From: Winogradskyella arenosi
GTDB taxonomy: Bacteria; Bacteroidota; Bacteroidia; Flavobacteriales; Flavobacteriaceae
Assembly: GCF_003337305.1 (NCBI RefSeq)
Contig: NZ_QPJO01000001.1
Location: 1-64,000 of the forward strand
Direction of reading: 5' to 3'
Length of the DNA stretch: 64,000 nt
A program made the position numbers and the translations under genes. Every line of letters starts with the position of its first letter. Positions within the stretch are counted from its first letter, which is position 1. Under the pieces are notes generated by a model, which saw only the letters and a list, made by a program, of their open reading frames with translations, was not told the DNA's origin and searched no databases. Shown piece by piece: positions 17,634 to 28,500 of the stretch.

Positions 17634-17667
17634 ACTAAACGAATTTTATTTTTTTTTAAAACGACTG

Positions 17668-17698
17668 CGAAGATAGTCTGAAAATTGATTCTAACCAA
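17668..17698 (-). promoter_or_regulatory. Putative promoter of the cyoE-cox3-cox3-cox4 unit
   Basis: On the minus strand TTG (17696-17698), a 20-base spacer and TATCTTCG (17668-17675), one mismatch from TAnnTTTG. The start codon lies 35 bases downstream. Confidence 0.45.
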
Positions 17699-17856
17699 CG
17701 TTAAACTTTAGTTTTAACAATACAACGCATCTCCTTAACTCTAGGTCTTATAAAATAGCACTATAAAACACTGTCCTTATCAGCACTCTAATAGCTTAGT
17801 GCATTGCGCTAACTTCACAAAATTAACGCTTAAGAAGTCACGACATATAACGCCCG

Positions 17857-19965
17857 TTAAAAATCATTATACCAGTTAAAGATATCTGTTCTTACCCCTA
17901 AACTGAACCATAAGGTATTAGACGATTGCGTTGATGCTGTTGTAACATCAGGGTTATAATCTCTATAAATAATATTGGTAAACAATTTAAGATTTGTTAC
18001 AGGGTTTAAAACATAACCAGCTTGAATCTCGGTCATAAAACTATTGGTGGTATTTCCTTGTCCAACCACAATACCCGTATCGGCATTTCGATCATTGTAA
18101 TCTCTATAAATGTTACCACCGTAAGAGAAGTTATCCTCATCGGTATTAAAATCTAAGCCGCGTTGTCCAATAATAAATTTAGCATCCCCAAACCAACGCT
18201 TATAATGATAGCGTCCTATTAAAACCAATTCTTTAAAATTAGCACCCCATAGGTGTGCCATTGGTTGGTTGAAATTCGCATAATTAAGCACTTGAGTATT
18301 GTGAGAATACACATACGGTCTTACGCGGTTATATTCTGCTTGTAACAAGAGGTTATCAACATTAAAGGCATTAAAATATTTGGCCCCTAACTGAAACCCG
18401 AATTTATTTTTCCAGCTTTTCTCTCCACCAGTTACATCACTTAAAGAAAATTCATCAAGAATAAACTGCCCATAAAGATTAACCTTATTATTCCATTTGT
18501 ACTTAGACGTTAAGCCGAGAATGGCATTTCCGGCGCCTTGCCCGGTCTGAAACTCTATCGCTCTAAAAAAGATAATCGGATTTAAATAATTTACATCAAA
18601 GCCACGCTCATTAGAATTGGTCCATATTACAGATTCAAAAAGACCAATATTTAGACGCTTAGAGACATTCCAACTCAAGTAATGATTAGCCATATATTTT
18701 GTTAAAAAGGCTTTATCAACAACAACTTCATCTCTCACATCTTTTAACCACATCCATGTGCTAGTGTACTTTATTTTCCAAAAGGTAGCATTCAATTTTA
18801 AGAAAGGATACGGACTAGACACATCACTTTGCAATAATGAGCGATACCCATCGCCGATAAAGTTTTTACCATGACCAAATTGGATGTTTAAAAAATCGGC
18901 TGGTGTATAAGATAAATAAGCCTCTGCTACAGGATAATCATAAGCATCATCTTTAAAACGTTTGGCAATACCACGACCTGGGATAATAGCTGGGTCTGGG
19001 CCAAAAGCTTTTAAACTTTCTGCGTACTGATTAAAATACTCCGCAAAACGACCTTGACTTTCATAAACTGACGCCGTTAAATTAAAACGTTTCCCTAAAC
19101 CGGCTTGTATATTTACCCCTCTTGTATTGTTCCATGTAGAATTAAAATCAGCCTCGGTGTCTTTACCTACTTGTAAATCTATTATAGGATCTACTGTAAA
19201 CCAATAATCTTCCCCTTGGACTTCCACTAAATGTTCATTAAACAGCTTACGTCCAAACCACGTATCTGTATCTTTTGCTAAATTTTCTTTTTCGGCTTTA
19301 ATATCATAATAGCGTGCCACATCACTATAGATAAATGGTTTCGCTGCGGTATGGCTATTGGTCCCAATGGCATTCATCTCATCATCAAATCTTGCATAAT
19401 AAGAATGCGTAAAAGGCACATTTAGTTGGCTATTGTATTCTAAGTTTTCATACGGTTTTAATCCTTGTTCTAACACATCGTACTCTTGAGAAAGCGTCGC
19501 ATTTAAACTGTCCGTTTCACTCAGGGCTTCAACGGTTTTTACAACGTTTGTTTTACGCACAGGAGCCGTTAGCGGAATGGCAATACTCACACTATACTGT
19601 ACAAATGTAGGCTTCCCATTATAGGTGGCCGGTTGCACTTTAGGCAAGGCTTCAAAAACGCGTTGGGTTTCCGCTTTTAATTCGTCATAGATCGCATCTA
19701 TATAAAGCACTTTAAAGGTTCCCTCCTTATCCACTTCAAACAACACCTTAACATCACCTTGATAAGACTCCTCCTCTACCACTTGAGGACTTTTAAAATT
19801 CTCAAATAAAAAGGTATTTAGGGTGAAATTAAAACAAGATTTGAGTTGCTCTACAGGAACAGAATCACAGACTTTAAATACGGGTGATTTTTCATAAAAC
19901 AGGGAATTTTGAGAATACCCTAAGGCGGCCGTTAAGCAAATAACAAATAGCACAATGCGCTTCAT
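17857..19965 (-). CDS. Gliding motility protein RemB-like, Wzi-type outer-membrane protein with N-terminal TonB-C-like domain
   Basis: The 702 residues open with a signal peptide (MKRIVLFVICLTAALGYSQ). Residues about 25-135 resemble the C-terminal TonB domain: FEVDKEGTFKVLYID, then ETQRVFEALPKVQP and GKPTFVQYSVSIAIPL, as in the two TonB proteins next door. The rest looks like an outer-membrane beta barrel of the capsule-assembly Wzi kind, ending in aromatic-rich strands (LWFSLGVRTDIFNWYNDF). I recall RemB of Flavobacterium johnsoniae gliding as having this size and type; that name is from memory and fairly, not fully, secure. Probably a single-gene unit. Confidence 0.65.
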   Translation of the reverse strand: MKRIVLFVICLTAALGYSQNSLFYEKSPVFKVCDSVPVEQLKSCFNFTLNTFLFENFKSPQVVEEESYQGDVKVLFEVDKEGTFKVLYIDAIYDELKAETQRVFEALPKVQPATYNGKPTFVQYSVSIAIPLTAPVRKTNVVKTVEALSETDSLNATLSQEYDVLEQGLKPYENLEYNSQLNVPFTHSYYARFDDEMNAIGTNSHTAAKPFIYSDVARYYDIKAEKENLAKDTDTWFGRKLFNEHLVEVQGEDYWFTVDPIIDLQVGKDTEADFNSTWNNTRGVNIQAGLGKRFNLTASVYESQGRFAEYFNQYAESLKAFGPDPAIIPGRGIAKRFKDDAYDYPVAEAYLSYTPADFLNIQFGHGKNFIGDGYRSLLQSDVSSPYPFLKLNATFWKIKYTSTWMWLKDVRDEVVVDKAFLTKYMANHYLSWNVSKRLNIGLFESVIWTNSNERGFDVNYLNPIIFFRAIEFQTGQGAGNAILGLTSKYKWNNKVNLYGQFILDEFSLSDVTGGEKSWKNKFGFQLGAKYFNAFNVDNLLLQAEYNRVRPYVYSHNTQVLNYANFNQPMAHLWGANFKELVLIGRYHYKRWFGDAKFIIGQRGLDFNTDEDNFSYGGNIYRDYNDRNADTGIVVGQGNTTNSFMTEIQAGYVLNPVTNLKLFTNIIYRDYNPDVTTASTQSSNTLWFSLGVRTDIFNWYNDF

Positions 19966-20033
19966 AAAAGAGGTCTTTTTAAAGCACGAAAGATACTTAT
20001 TTTTTTTAGTACCACGAGCTTGAATTAAGTCTT

Positions 20034-20065
20034 AAAAAAAACCACTATAAAAAATTATAGCGGTT
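20034..20065 (-). terminator. Terminator after the first TonB gene
   Basis: An 11-bp stem (20040-20050 with 20055-20065, one wobble) and a T-run at 20034-20040 on the minus strand, 26 bases past the TonB stop. Confidence 0.8.
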
Positions 20066-20091
20066 CCTTTAGTCTTCTAATATTACAACTT

Positions 20092-20886
20092 TTAATTTCT
20101 AATCTGATAGGTAATTGGCAAAGAGTATACCACACCTACGGGTTGATTACCTTGTATCCCCGGTTTCATTTTAGGGATTTTACGAATCACTCTATCGGCT
20201 TCTGTCTCTAACGCCGGATGAGGCCCTCTCGTTTTTATATCGGTTACATTACCGTTCTTATCAATAGTAAACTGGGTAAAAATGCGTTGTTTTCCGGACA
20301 TTCCGAAAGAGGCGCCAATGCTAGAATTGAACTTTCTATTAAGGAGTTTCGAAATTTTCTCAGACATACATTCTCTGCGGTCGTTGTTGGACGCATATTT
20401 TTCACAACCGGGATAAACGGGAACCCTTTCCACCGCAACAAAATCTACGACTAAAGGTTCTGAAGGTTTTTCAATTTCAGGAACATCAACAATATCTATT
20501 GGCGTTTCTACATCCGTTGTTTTAGCATCCGGATGATCCATAATCTGATCTACTATAGGGTGGTCATCTTCAACCACCTTAAGATCATCATTAAGATCGG
20601 GAGTCGAAGCCGGTTTCACTACCTGAGGTTTAATAGACTCAACTTGAAAAGGTGGCACCACATCTATGGTTATGGGTTCGGTGGTTGCCGTATCATGGTC
20701 AAGTCGCAATTTCTTTTCTTCAAATTGCATTTCAAATAAGGCATAGGTAGCCAACAAACAAAGGATAAGCCCTATTTGGAAATAAAGGCTCGAGTTTTTT
20801 CGTAAATTTGCATCATGCTTTTGTGATGGCTTTGCTTTAGTAGCGCTCTCACCAGCAACACTAAAGTCTTTGTTAGAATTTTTCAT
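20092..20886 (-). CDS. Energy transducer TonB (264 aa)
   Basis: TonB passes proton-motive energy from ExbB/ExbD to outer-membrane receptors. A cytoplasmic N-terminus is followed by one membrane helix (about 34-50), a Pro/Asp/Val-rich periplasmic linker and a TonB C-terminal domain (about 185-264: FTQFTIDKNGNVTDIKTRGP, RVIRKIPKMKPG, YSLPITYQI). VPVYPGCEKYAS before it is the YPGCE motif common in Bacteroidetes TonB proteins. It is a paralogue of the next gene (21004-21732) and has its own terminator. No exbB/exbD genes are in the window. Confidence 0.9.
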   Translation of the reverse strand: MKNSNKDFSVAGESATKAKPSQKHDANLRKNSSLYFQIGLILCLLATYALFEMQFEEKKLRLDHDTATTEPITIDVVPPFQVESIKPQVVKPASTPDLNDDLKVVEDDHPIVDQIMDHPDAKTTDVETPIDIVDVPEIEKPSEPLVVDFVAVERVPVYPGCEKYASNNDRRECMSEKISKLLNRKFNSSIGASFGMSGKQRIFTQFTIDKNGNVTDIKTRGPHPALETEADRVIRKIPKMKPGIQGNQPVGVVYSLPITYQIRN

Positions 20887-20945
20887 AATACTATTGGTTT
20901 AAATGTTAATATTATGATAAAATCACAATAAGCATACCAAAACGA

Positions 20946-20976
20946 AAATCCCGCTCAATTAATTTGAACGGGATTT
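20946..20976 (-). terminator. Terminator after the second TonB gene
   Basis: A 13-bp stem (20946-20958 with 20964-20976, one wobble on the minus strand) followed by a short T-run, 27 bases after the stop codon. Confidence 0.7.
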
Positions 20977-21003
20977 TTTATATAAGAAAAATTCTATGTT
21001 GTA

Positions 21004-21732
21004 TTAGTCTTGTACTTGGAATACAATAGGAATAGAGAACGGCATTACTACCGGTTTTCCTCTTTGCTTACCTGGTTTCATTTTAGGTAAATCTCCGATA
21101 ACACGTTTAGCTTCTTTTTCTAATCCTGGGTGCGGACCACGAGCTACGATATTAGTAATGTTACCCGACTTATCAACCTTAAACTGGACGAAAATTCTTT
21201 TTCTTCCAGGAGGTAAACCTAAATCACCTGCTAAGTCTGTATTAAACTTTCTTCCGATAAACTTATTCACCTTATCGTTCATACATTTCTTTTTAGCTGC
21301 ATTTCCTTTTTCTTTTTCACATCCAGGAAAAACGGCAACATTTTCAATGACAGAGAAAGGAACCTCTAAATCTTCTTCTACCTCAGCAACCTCAACTTCT
21401 TCAACTTCCACAATTTCTGCTTCCATTTCTGTTTCAGTAGATTCTATCACTGTTTCTTCAATCTCCTCTTCATCTTCAACAACTTCAATAATTTCCGGTG
21501 CTGCTGGTGGTGGTGGAGGTGGAGGTGGTGGGGTTACAATCTGTTCTGTGATTGGCACTTCTTCATCTAATTCATCATCTAAATTTAGCGAGTCCGCAAT
21601 GATATCAGCTTTATCATAGGTTTTATAATTGATCGCCATATAGGTAATACCCAACATTAAGGCTAGACCAACAGCAAAATACAGCGAACTGTTTCTACTT
21701 ACGTCTGATTTCGGGTTCTTTTTAGGTTCCAT
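21004..21732 (-). CDS. Energy transducer TonB (242 aa) with acidic linker
   Basis: The 242 residues have a short cytoplasmic part, one membrane helix (about 16-33), a run of nine prolines (about 68-76) and a long Glu/Val-rich segment (about 80-123) in place of the usual Pro-Lys/Pro-Glu repeats. VFPGCE follows, then a TonB C-terminal domain with KRIFVQFKVDKSGNITNIVA and LPKMKPGKQRGKPVV. The acidic stretch is the main difference from its neighbour and may span the periplasm or bind a basic partner (inference). It is followed by its own terminator. Confidence 0.9.
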   Translation of the reverse strand: MEPKKNPKSDVSRNSSLYFAVGLALMLGITYMAINYKTYDKADIIADSLNLDDELDEEVPITEQIVTPPPPPPPPPAAPEIIEVVEDEEEIEETVIESTETEMEAEIVEVEEVEVAEVEEDLEVPFSVIENVAVFPGCEKEKGNAAKKKCMNDKVNKFIGRKFNTDLAGDLGLPPGRKRIFVQFKVDKSGNITNIVARGPHPGLEKEAKRVIGDLPKMKPGKQRGKPVVMPFSIPIVFQVQD

Positions 21733-21798
21733 AATATTCTTTTTAAATATAACATCGCTAATTTAACTAATAAATAGTAAAATAAACAAGGCTTAAGG

Positions 21799-22164
21799 TT
21801 AATTTAATTTATATGTATTAATCTGACTTGCAATAAACGTACCAAAAACCGCTCCGATGCTATTTGCTATAACATCTAGCAAATCATAGCTTCTATTAGG
21901 GTTTAGGAAGTACTGCAACAACTCTAACACAAATCCAAAGACAATAGCGCCCACAACAATCATTAGATACCAATATCTAATTTTTAACGTTTTAGTGTAA
22001 AGCCCCCAAAATAAGGCTAAACAGCAATAGGCTACGATGTGATAAATTTTATCATCTATCGATGAGCCCAAACTAGGCACTGAAGTCAGTGTGATTAAAC
22101 TTGCAATGACCAATGCCAATGTATAAGCCACCGACATTAGTAAAAGCCCTTTTTTAACCACCAA
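21799..22164 (-). CDS. VanZ family membrane protein
   Basis: The 121 residues have four predicted helices (about 7-27, 41-58, 65-83, 95-115) and the VanZ pattern [19 protein letters not shown] and [29 protein letters not shown]. VanZ proteins are named for low-level teicoplanin resistance, but the role of this short form is not known. The frame can start at TTG 22164, overlapping gcvH by 11 bases, or at ATG 22137, 16 bases after it. TTG keeps the full first helix. It is co-transcribed with gcvH. Confidence 0.85.
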   Translation of the reverse strand: MVVKKGLLLMSVAYTLALVIASLITLTSVPSLGSSIDDKIYHIVAYCCLALFWGLYTKTLKIRYWYLMIVVGAIVFGFVLELLQYFLNPNRSYDLLDVIANSIGAVFGTFIASQINTYKLN

Positions 22165-22534
22165 TGTGTGCTTTATAGTCTTCTGCAGATAATAAATTAT
22201 CGATTTGAGAAGCGTCTGAAAATTTTAATTTAATCATCCAACCTTTTCCGTAAGGATCTGTATTTACATTTTCAGGCTCGTCTTCTAAGTTCTCATTGAA
22301 TTCTACGATCTCACCTGAGAGGGGTAACATTAAATCTGAAACGGTTTTTACAGCTTCAACGGTACCAAAGACTTCATCAACCTCTAGAGTTTCATCTAAA
22401 GTATCTACTTCTACATAGACAATGTCTCCAAGCTCGCCTTGGGCAAAATCTGTGATTCCAACGATAGCCAAATCGCCTTCAACTTTAACCCATTCGTGAT
22501 CTTTGGTGTATTTTAATTCTGCTGGTATATTCAT
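22154..22534 (-). CDS. gcvH: Glycine cleavage system H protein
   Basis: Lipoyl carrier that shuttles the aminomethyl group between the P, T and L proteins of glycine cleavage. The 126 residues have the lipoylation site Lys63 in [13 protein letters not shown], the opening [13 protein letters not shown] and the C-terminal [12 protein letters not shown]. Length and motifs are normal. The gene has its own promoter just after sprA and is followed by the VanZ gene; the other gcv genes are not in the window. Confidence 0.97.
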   Translation of the reverse strand: MNIPAELKYTKDHEWVKVEGDLAIVGITDFAQGELGDIVYVEVDTLDETLEVDEVFGTVEAVKTVSDLMLPLSGEIVEFNENLEDEPENVNTDPYGKGWMIKLKFSDASQIDNLLSAEDYKAHIGG

Positions 22535-22565
22535 TTTATAGGGTGGTATAATTATATATTAGATA

Positions 22566-22596
22566 CAAATGTAATTTTTTAATAGCTTCAATTCAA
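22566..22596 (-). promoter_or_regulatory. Putative promoter of gcvH
   Basis: On the minus strand TTG (22594-22596), 20 bases, then TACATTTG (22566-22573), a full match to TAnnTTTG. It lies immediately downstream of the sprA stop codon. Confidence 0.65.
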
Positions 22597-22598
22597 GA

Positions 22599-25500
22599 TT
22601 AATTTCCAAAATTATATCGCAATGTTATTCCTGATCGTACTGAGGTTTGCGGAAATGAGGTTGAAATGGCAAATTCTGAGAAGGTATAATCAAAATAAAA
22701 GATGGCCGATAAATTTTTACTGAAGGCATAATCAGCGTTATATTGAAGTCCCCAAATGGTTTGTCCTGCCGTGATCTGATTATTCTCTAAATCTAAATAT
22801 CGTATGATTGTTTTATTATCTCTTACCGACACATCAAGACTCATATTTAAATCACTTACAATAATTTGTTTTGGTCCTGCCAGCTCTGATCTAATTCTTA
22901 AATCTTTAATACGGTAACCTAAGCCTAGCGTAAACTCTTTACCTTGAATTTCGGTAAGTAAGTTATTATCGAAACTTAAAGACAGTAAACGATCGGTTTT
23001 TATTTCTGCCAAGACCTTGATAGAATTCTTCATCTCAAAATCTAATTTAATTAGAGGACTGAACTGTTCTTCTAAGTTAATATTACTGAATAAGGTTTCG
23101 TTCTTAAAGTTACCCGATTGGTCTAAAGCATCTGCATTACTAGGATCGGTAAAACCTAAATCTTGATCGTAATCTTGATAATCTAAATTGGTGATAAATT
23201 GATTCACGGTATAATTTGAGCGGTACCCATGCTGAACAGAAAAACGCTTAAAGGTTCTCTTAAACCAAGGCAATTTCATTAGTCCGGTGTACTTTAAATT
23301 CCAGTTTGGAATTGGCACATCTCTAAAGGCTCCTGTATTTACACTTTCCGGGTCCGACCCATGGTATGCCGCTAAGAATGCTGGTAATAGCACTTTTTGG
23401 CTATTTTTACCAAAACCTTCAGGATAACCTTCTGCATCCGTACCATAAGGCGTATCGCCATAAAATTCTTTAGCCAATCTGTTGGCTACAATATATCGGT
23501 TTGCTCTAAAATCATCAAAAGCATCCGATTGGTTTTCATTACTTTTTCCGAAGGCTGTTTTAATAATCGCTGTTGAAATACTAAAGTTTCCGTAAGAATT
23601 GGTAATTAAATCATTGTACTCATCACTTAATCCATCGGCGTTAGTATCTGTTGTATTGAAACTTTCCGTTGTGGTCCTTGCGTAAGTTCTGTTTCCGGTT
23701 AGGTCTATTTTTAAATCTGTTAACGGTTCTAGGTTAATAGAATAATCTAAACTTTGATTGGTCACTTCCGTGTACTGGTCATTAAAATCTTCATAGGTGG
23801 TTAACCAACCGTTTTCTGCAGCAATACTTCTAATGTCGCTCTGGCTACCAAAGGTATATCCTACCGTAGGTTTTAGCGTTCCAATAAATCCTGGAGTTGG
23901 TAAATACCCTGGTAAATAAGTTCCGTTATTTTCTGAATAGTTAAACTGCATACGTTTAACCATAGTAACAATATTCACAAAAGTATTATAGGCTTTTTCA
24001 CCCGCGCTTGGTTTGTCTTCCTCCTCTGATGCTGCCGGGTTAGGTGATGGCGTACGTCTGCTCGCTACTGTACTTCGTGTTCGTGCTCTCGATTTTTGTT
24101 TCCCCTTTTTTACGAGCCCCAAGGTTTTGTATAAGGTCTCCATATTAAGGGTCGTATTAATATTGTGCGTATTAGAGTTTTGGATAGAGTTTCCTAAATT
24201 CACCGTTTCATATTCTCCGGTATCTGGATTCTCTATTTCTAAATTGCTGTATAAATCTGATCCTTTTTCCCATTGAAAAGCTCCGCTATATGCATAAGTA
24301 CTTCTTAAGAAACTAAGAGCTGGAATTTTATATAATGGCAATTCATAATTCACCTGAATTTGCTGTGTTTGATAATTAGGATCTCCAAAATCAAAGAAGC
24401 CATCCCAAACATCAAGCTCCGGATCTTGAAGGCCGTCTAGTTGATTATCGATAAAATAGTTTCGAATAATATTGGTATTAGCCGCAGTAAAGTTAACACT
24501 TAAGGCATCCGATAAGTTATAGTTAATAGCGTACTGAAAATCGAAAGTATAATCTCTTCTGAATAATTCTTCAATACCAATATTGTCTCCTGTTAACTCG
24601 ACTTCTCTAAACTTTTGTTTGTTAAACTGTCGGTTATAATCTGAATTAATAGAGAAGCTTGAAGGCAGTAAGTTAAAATTAAAATCTTTTAAAATCTTCC
24701 AATGTTTACTGGTGAATAAAGAATCGTTCTTTTTAAACGGTTCAATTTTAACAGGCTCAAAAGCGTAAACATAATTCGCTCCCGCTCTTACGGTTTGATC
24801 TAAAGCGTTTTCAATTTCGAAGTCGCGATGTTCAACTTTATTATACGAATAATTTAAGGTTAAGTTTTCAACATCATAAAAGTGCTTTTCAGTATCTCCT
24901 GTTTTCTGTTTTCTAACCCCAATAAAGTTAATACTTTGACGTTTGGTATAATCCTCTGATTGCTCTCTAATCTCATCCGCCTCCTCACTTGTGGTCGCGG
25001 CATCTATTCTAGACTGCAAGGTAAGATCATTATAATACTGATCGTATTTTGGCGTAATAAGTTCTTCACTTTGCGCATAGTTAAATGGCAACTGAACGCC
25101 CCAAGTCTTAGGAAACAGTTGTCCTAATTGTACATTGGTAACAAAATCGTATTGCTGTGTGTCTTCTAAACTTCTTTCACTTGGACCTTGATCTATACTT
25201 CCAAAACCAGAAGTACTTCTACTACCCGTTGCATTAATGCTTGCAAAATCTGCAATTTTAGTATCCATACTTAGTATGGCCGCCCAACCACCTTCGTTAT
25301 CCATATCAGACATACGCAGCTCATTAAACCAAACCTCACTACAAGAGTTCATGCTCGTAGAACCTGAATTCTTAACCCCAACCATTAACACTCTAATATC
25401 CCCAAAATTCGGATTTCCTTTTATCGCAATACGTTGTTGTTTTTCAGTCCCAACAATATCATTATACGGTGTGTTTAATGACCCTAAAGGCGTTTCATCT

Positions 25501-28500
25501 AGTTCGCCATCAATAACGTTATAAATAGTCGCGTCCTCATTACTTAAGGTCCCTGCTGAAATTCCTAAAGATTTAATAGTCTGTAAATACTCTAAAGGCA
25601 TTTCAATTTCATTCTGCTCTGGCCAAGTTTGTTCTCTTAAACTCCCTTCGGCATCAGAGGTTGGCAATAAAGGAACTTCAATTTGATAGTAATTCTCGGT
25701 AAAGTCATTACCCATTCTAATAAACCCAACCATTTCACCTGGCTCTAACTGTTGACCATCTTGAGCTTCTGCATGAATAAACATACGCAGTTTTTTATAC
25801 TGGCGCATATCTAAATCGATGTTCTTATAAACTCCTTTTGAATCTGTTGGCGCCAAATCACAAGCTTGAAGCACTAAGGATTGTTCATTCTGATCTATAA
25901 TGGTGTTGTTGTTATTTAATTGCTCTTGCTCTACCCCTGGAGGTCTTAAATAGCCTGCATTATCTTGAACGCCTACCACACCAACATTGAATTCTACATT
26001 AGGACTATCGTTGGTTAAATCATTATCTAAATCTAGAGTATAACGTCTCCAATCACTACGTACCAAATCGAAAGTAGCAAAACGCAGTACGGTATTTTGT
26101 GTAAAATTAGATAAGTATAAACGTGCAAAACGAATAGATCTGATATCAGAAATACCACCAACAGCTTCACGAATATCACTATCATCAATAGGAATTCTAA
26201 ATTGGTACCATTTTACATCTCTTGTGTCTCCATTAGGTAAGGTTACCTGTTCTTCTTTAATATCGTTTACAATAGGATTTGTAAGACTCAAAGAAGCATT
26301 GGTAATATCTATTTCATACTCATAATAACTATTAATAGTATTCATGGTATTATCTCTATTGATATCTTCTACATCAGGTTGTGTGGTAGATCCACGATTT
26401 GTATCTGTAAAAGTCTCTGGCGAATTCCCTTCCGTGCCATTATATTTTCTATAACGCTCAAAGATATCTCCATCGGTATTTAAATAGTAGGTATAGTTAT
26501 CATTAGAAGGATCTTCACCAAATTCTGCACCAAATTCTGCAATTTCTTCTGTATCATTAAAGCCATCGAATCCAACATCTTGATTGGTACGCTCAGCCCC
26601 TGTGGTATCAAAAGTATAGATTAGTGATTGATTTTCAGGAACTACACTACCAAAATCCGTTCTCGTTAATATAGAGACATCACCATTTTCTGGCAAACCA
26701 TTTTCGTATTGTTTTTTTCCATCTTTTAAAATATCTTCAGAGATGTTTCCTAAGTTTAAAAACAACTTACCTCCAGGGTTAGAAGGATTATCTAAAAACG
26801 GATCTTGCACCCAAAACTCTATATATTCTACATTAGCTTGTTCAAAATCTGTAGAAGTAATTTGTCTTGTAATCCCCGCCCAACTATTTGAAGGGTTTAA
26901 ATTATTACCGTTAGCTGCACTAGGATCGAAATTATAAGGTCCTCGTTCTGCAGGGTAATAGGCTAAATCTAAAGTATTAATAACTGAGGTTTGCCCTTGT
27001 ACAATGTCTTGATCAAAAATCTCTTCAATAAAAATACGGCGCGTATATAAATCTGAAATATCATCATCCGTGATCCCACTTGGTCTTTGTGTACTGTAAA
27101 AAATAGGGTCAACGGTATACCAATTTAATAGCGCTCTACCATAGCCGTTTTCTATACCATTACCATCTACTCCGGGAATGTTATTTGGTAAATTTAAAGG
27201 TCTACTTGATAAACTCCATGACAACGGACTTAGTAAACTAATAGAACCTTGTGTGCCTTCAAAATCATCAATATAGGCGGTAGCTTCGTCATTAAAATCT
27301 GCACCACTAGAAGAGCCTGGTAATAAATACGCAAATTCCCCACGTAACGATAGACTTGACGGTACATCGGTGTCGATGTTGGGTAGTTTATTAACCATTC
27401 GGGTTAAAAAAGGCACCTCCGTTGAGTAGTTTCCATTAAACCCAAAAATGGTATTATTGATAGGTTCTGACGCATAATTTGCTTTTTGCGTAATCGGACT
27501 TTCGTTAAGATTAAGTAAGGTTGCCCCTAAAAGGAAATTCTCATTAAATTGATGCTCTACATTAACGCCCGTAAAACGTTTGGTCTGCTGTCCGAAAACC
27601 GCATTATTCTCTACAGAAATATTAATAGGCGTCTCTGAAGCGATAAGCGATTCATCTAAAATTTCTACCCGACCTAGTGTATAATTTACGGTATAATCTA
27701 CCCCTTCAATAAGCGTTCGACCTCCTGCGGTAACGGTTACCGACCCACGAGCCACGTTAAATGCTCCAATTGGAATCCCGCTATCACTACCACTACTGGT
27801 ATAACGCCCTTTAATTTGAAACTTATTTTTATCAGCCTCATCTAAAGCCGCTGTTTTGGTAGACTTATAGAGAATATCGTAAACGTACTTTTTCTGATTG
27901 ACATTAAACCCACTTTGGGTATCGCCTATATCTTCATAATCAGAAGCATTGTTACTGGAGTTATTATCATCATCTAAAACATCGAATAAATAACGCCCGA
28001 AAGGTTCCGTTTTTGTAAAAATAATCTTCCCATTTTGGGCGAGTATGGTTACCCCTTCCACAAAATCGAAAAAGCCATCCCCTTGGACTTGTTCATCACC
28101 GTTATAATTTAATTTATCGAGGTGAAAAAGGCGTATTAAAGGTGTTTCACTAATTTGTGAATCATCACTGGTATCATTAGGTGTGTTATTATCAAAGGTC
28201 GGAAACGGCACCTCTACCCCATTACTTGTTGCTGGAGTAATATAATTTACTGCAGACGCTTCGGTATAAAAAATGTTTAAGGTGAAATCTTCTTGATCCA
28301 ACTGATAAGCACCGGTATCATAGATGTTTTTCATCATTAAATCCCAAATCGGTTGCTCTACAGAAGTCACCGCACTCTTCAGCATTTTTAAGACTAAACT
28401 TTGATTGCTCACCACGGTATTTCCTGTAGTATCATCTACCGTTGTTGCATCTACACCATCATTAGCAAACTCTCCCACCTGATACACTTGACCACCAATG

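Noticed and set aside
21158-21619. 153-codon open frame on the plus strand opposite the TonB gene
   Set aside because: Ser/Gly-rich antisense of the Glu/Pro linker and TonB domain; no homology pattern.
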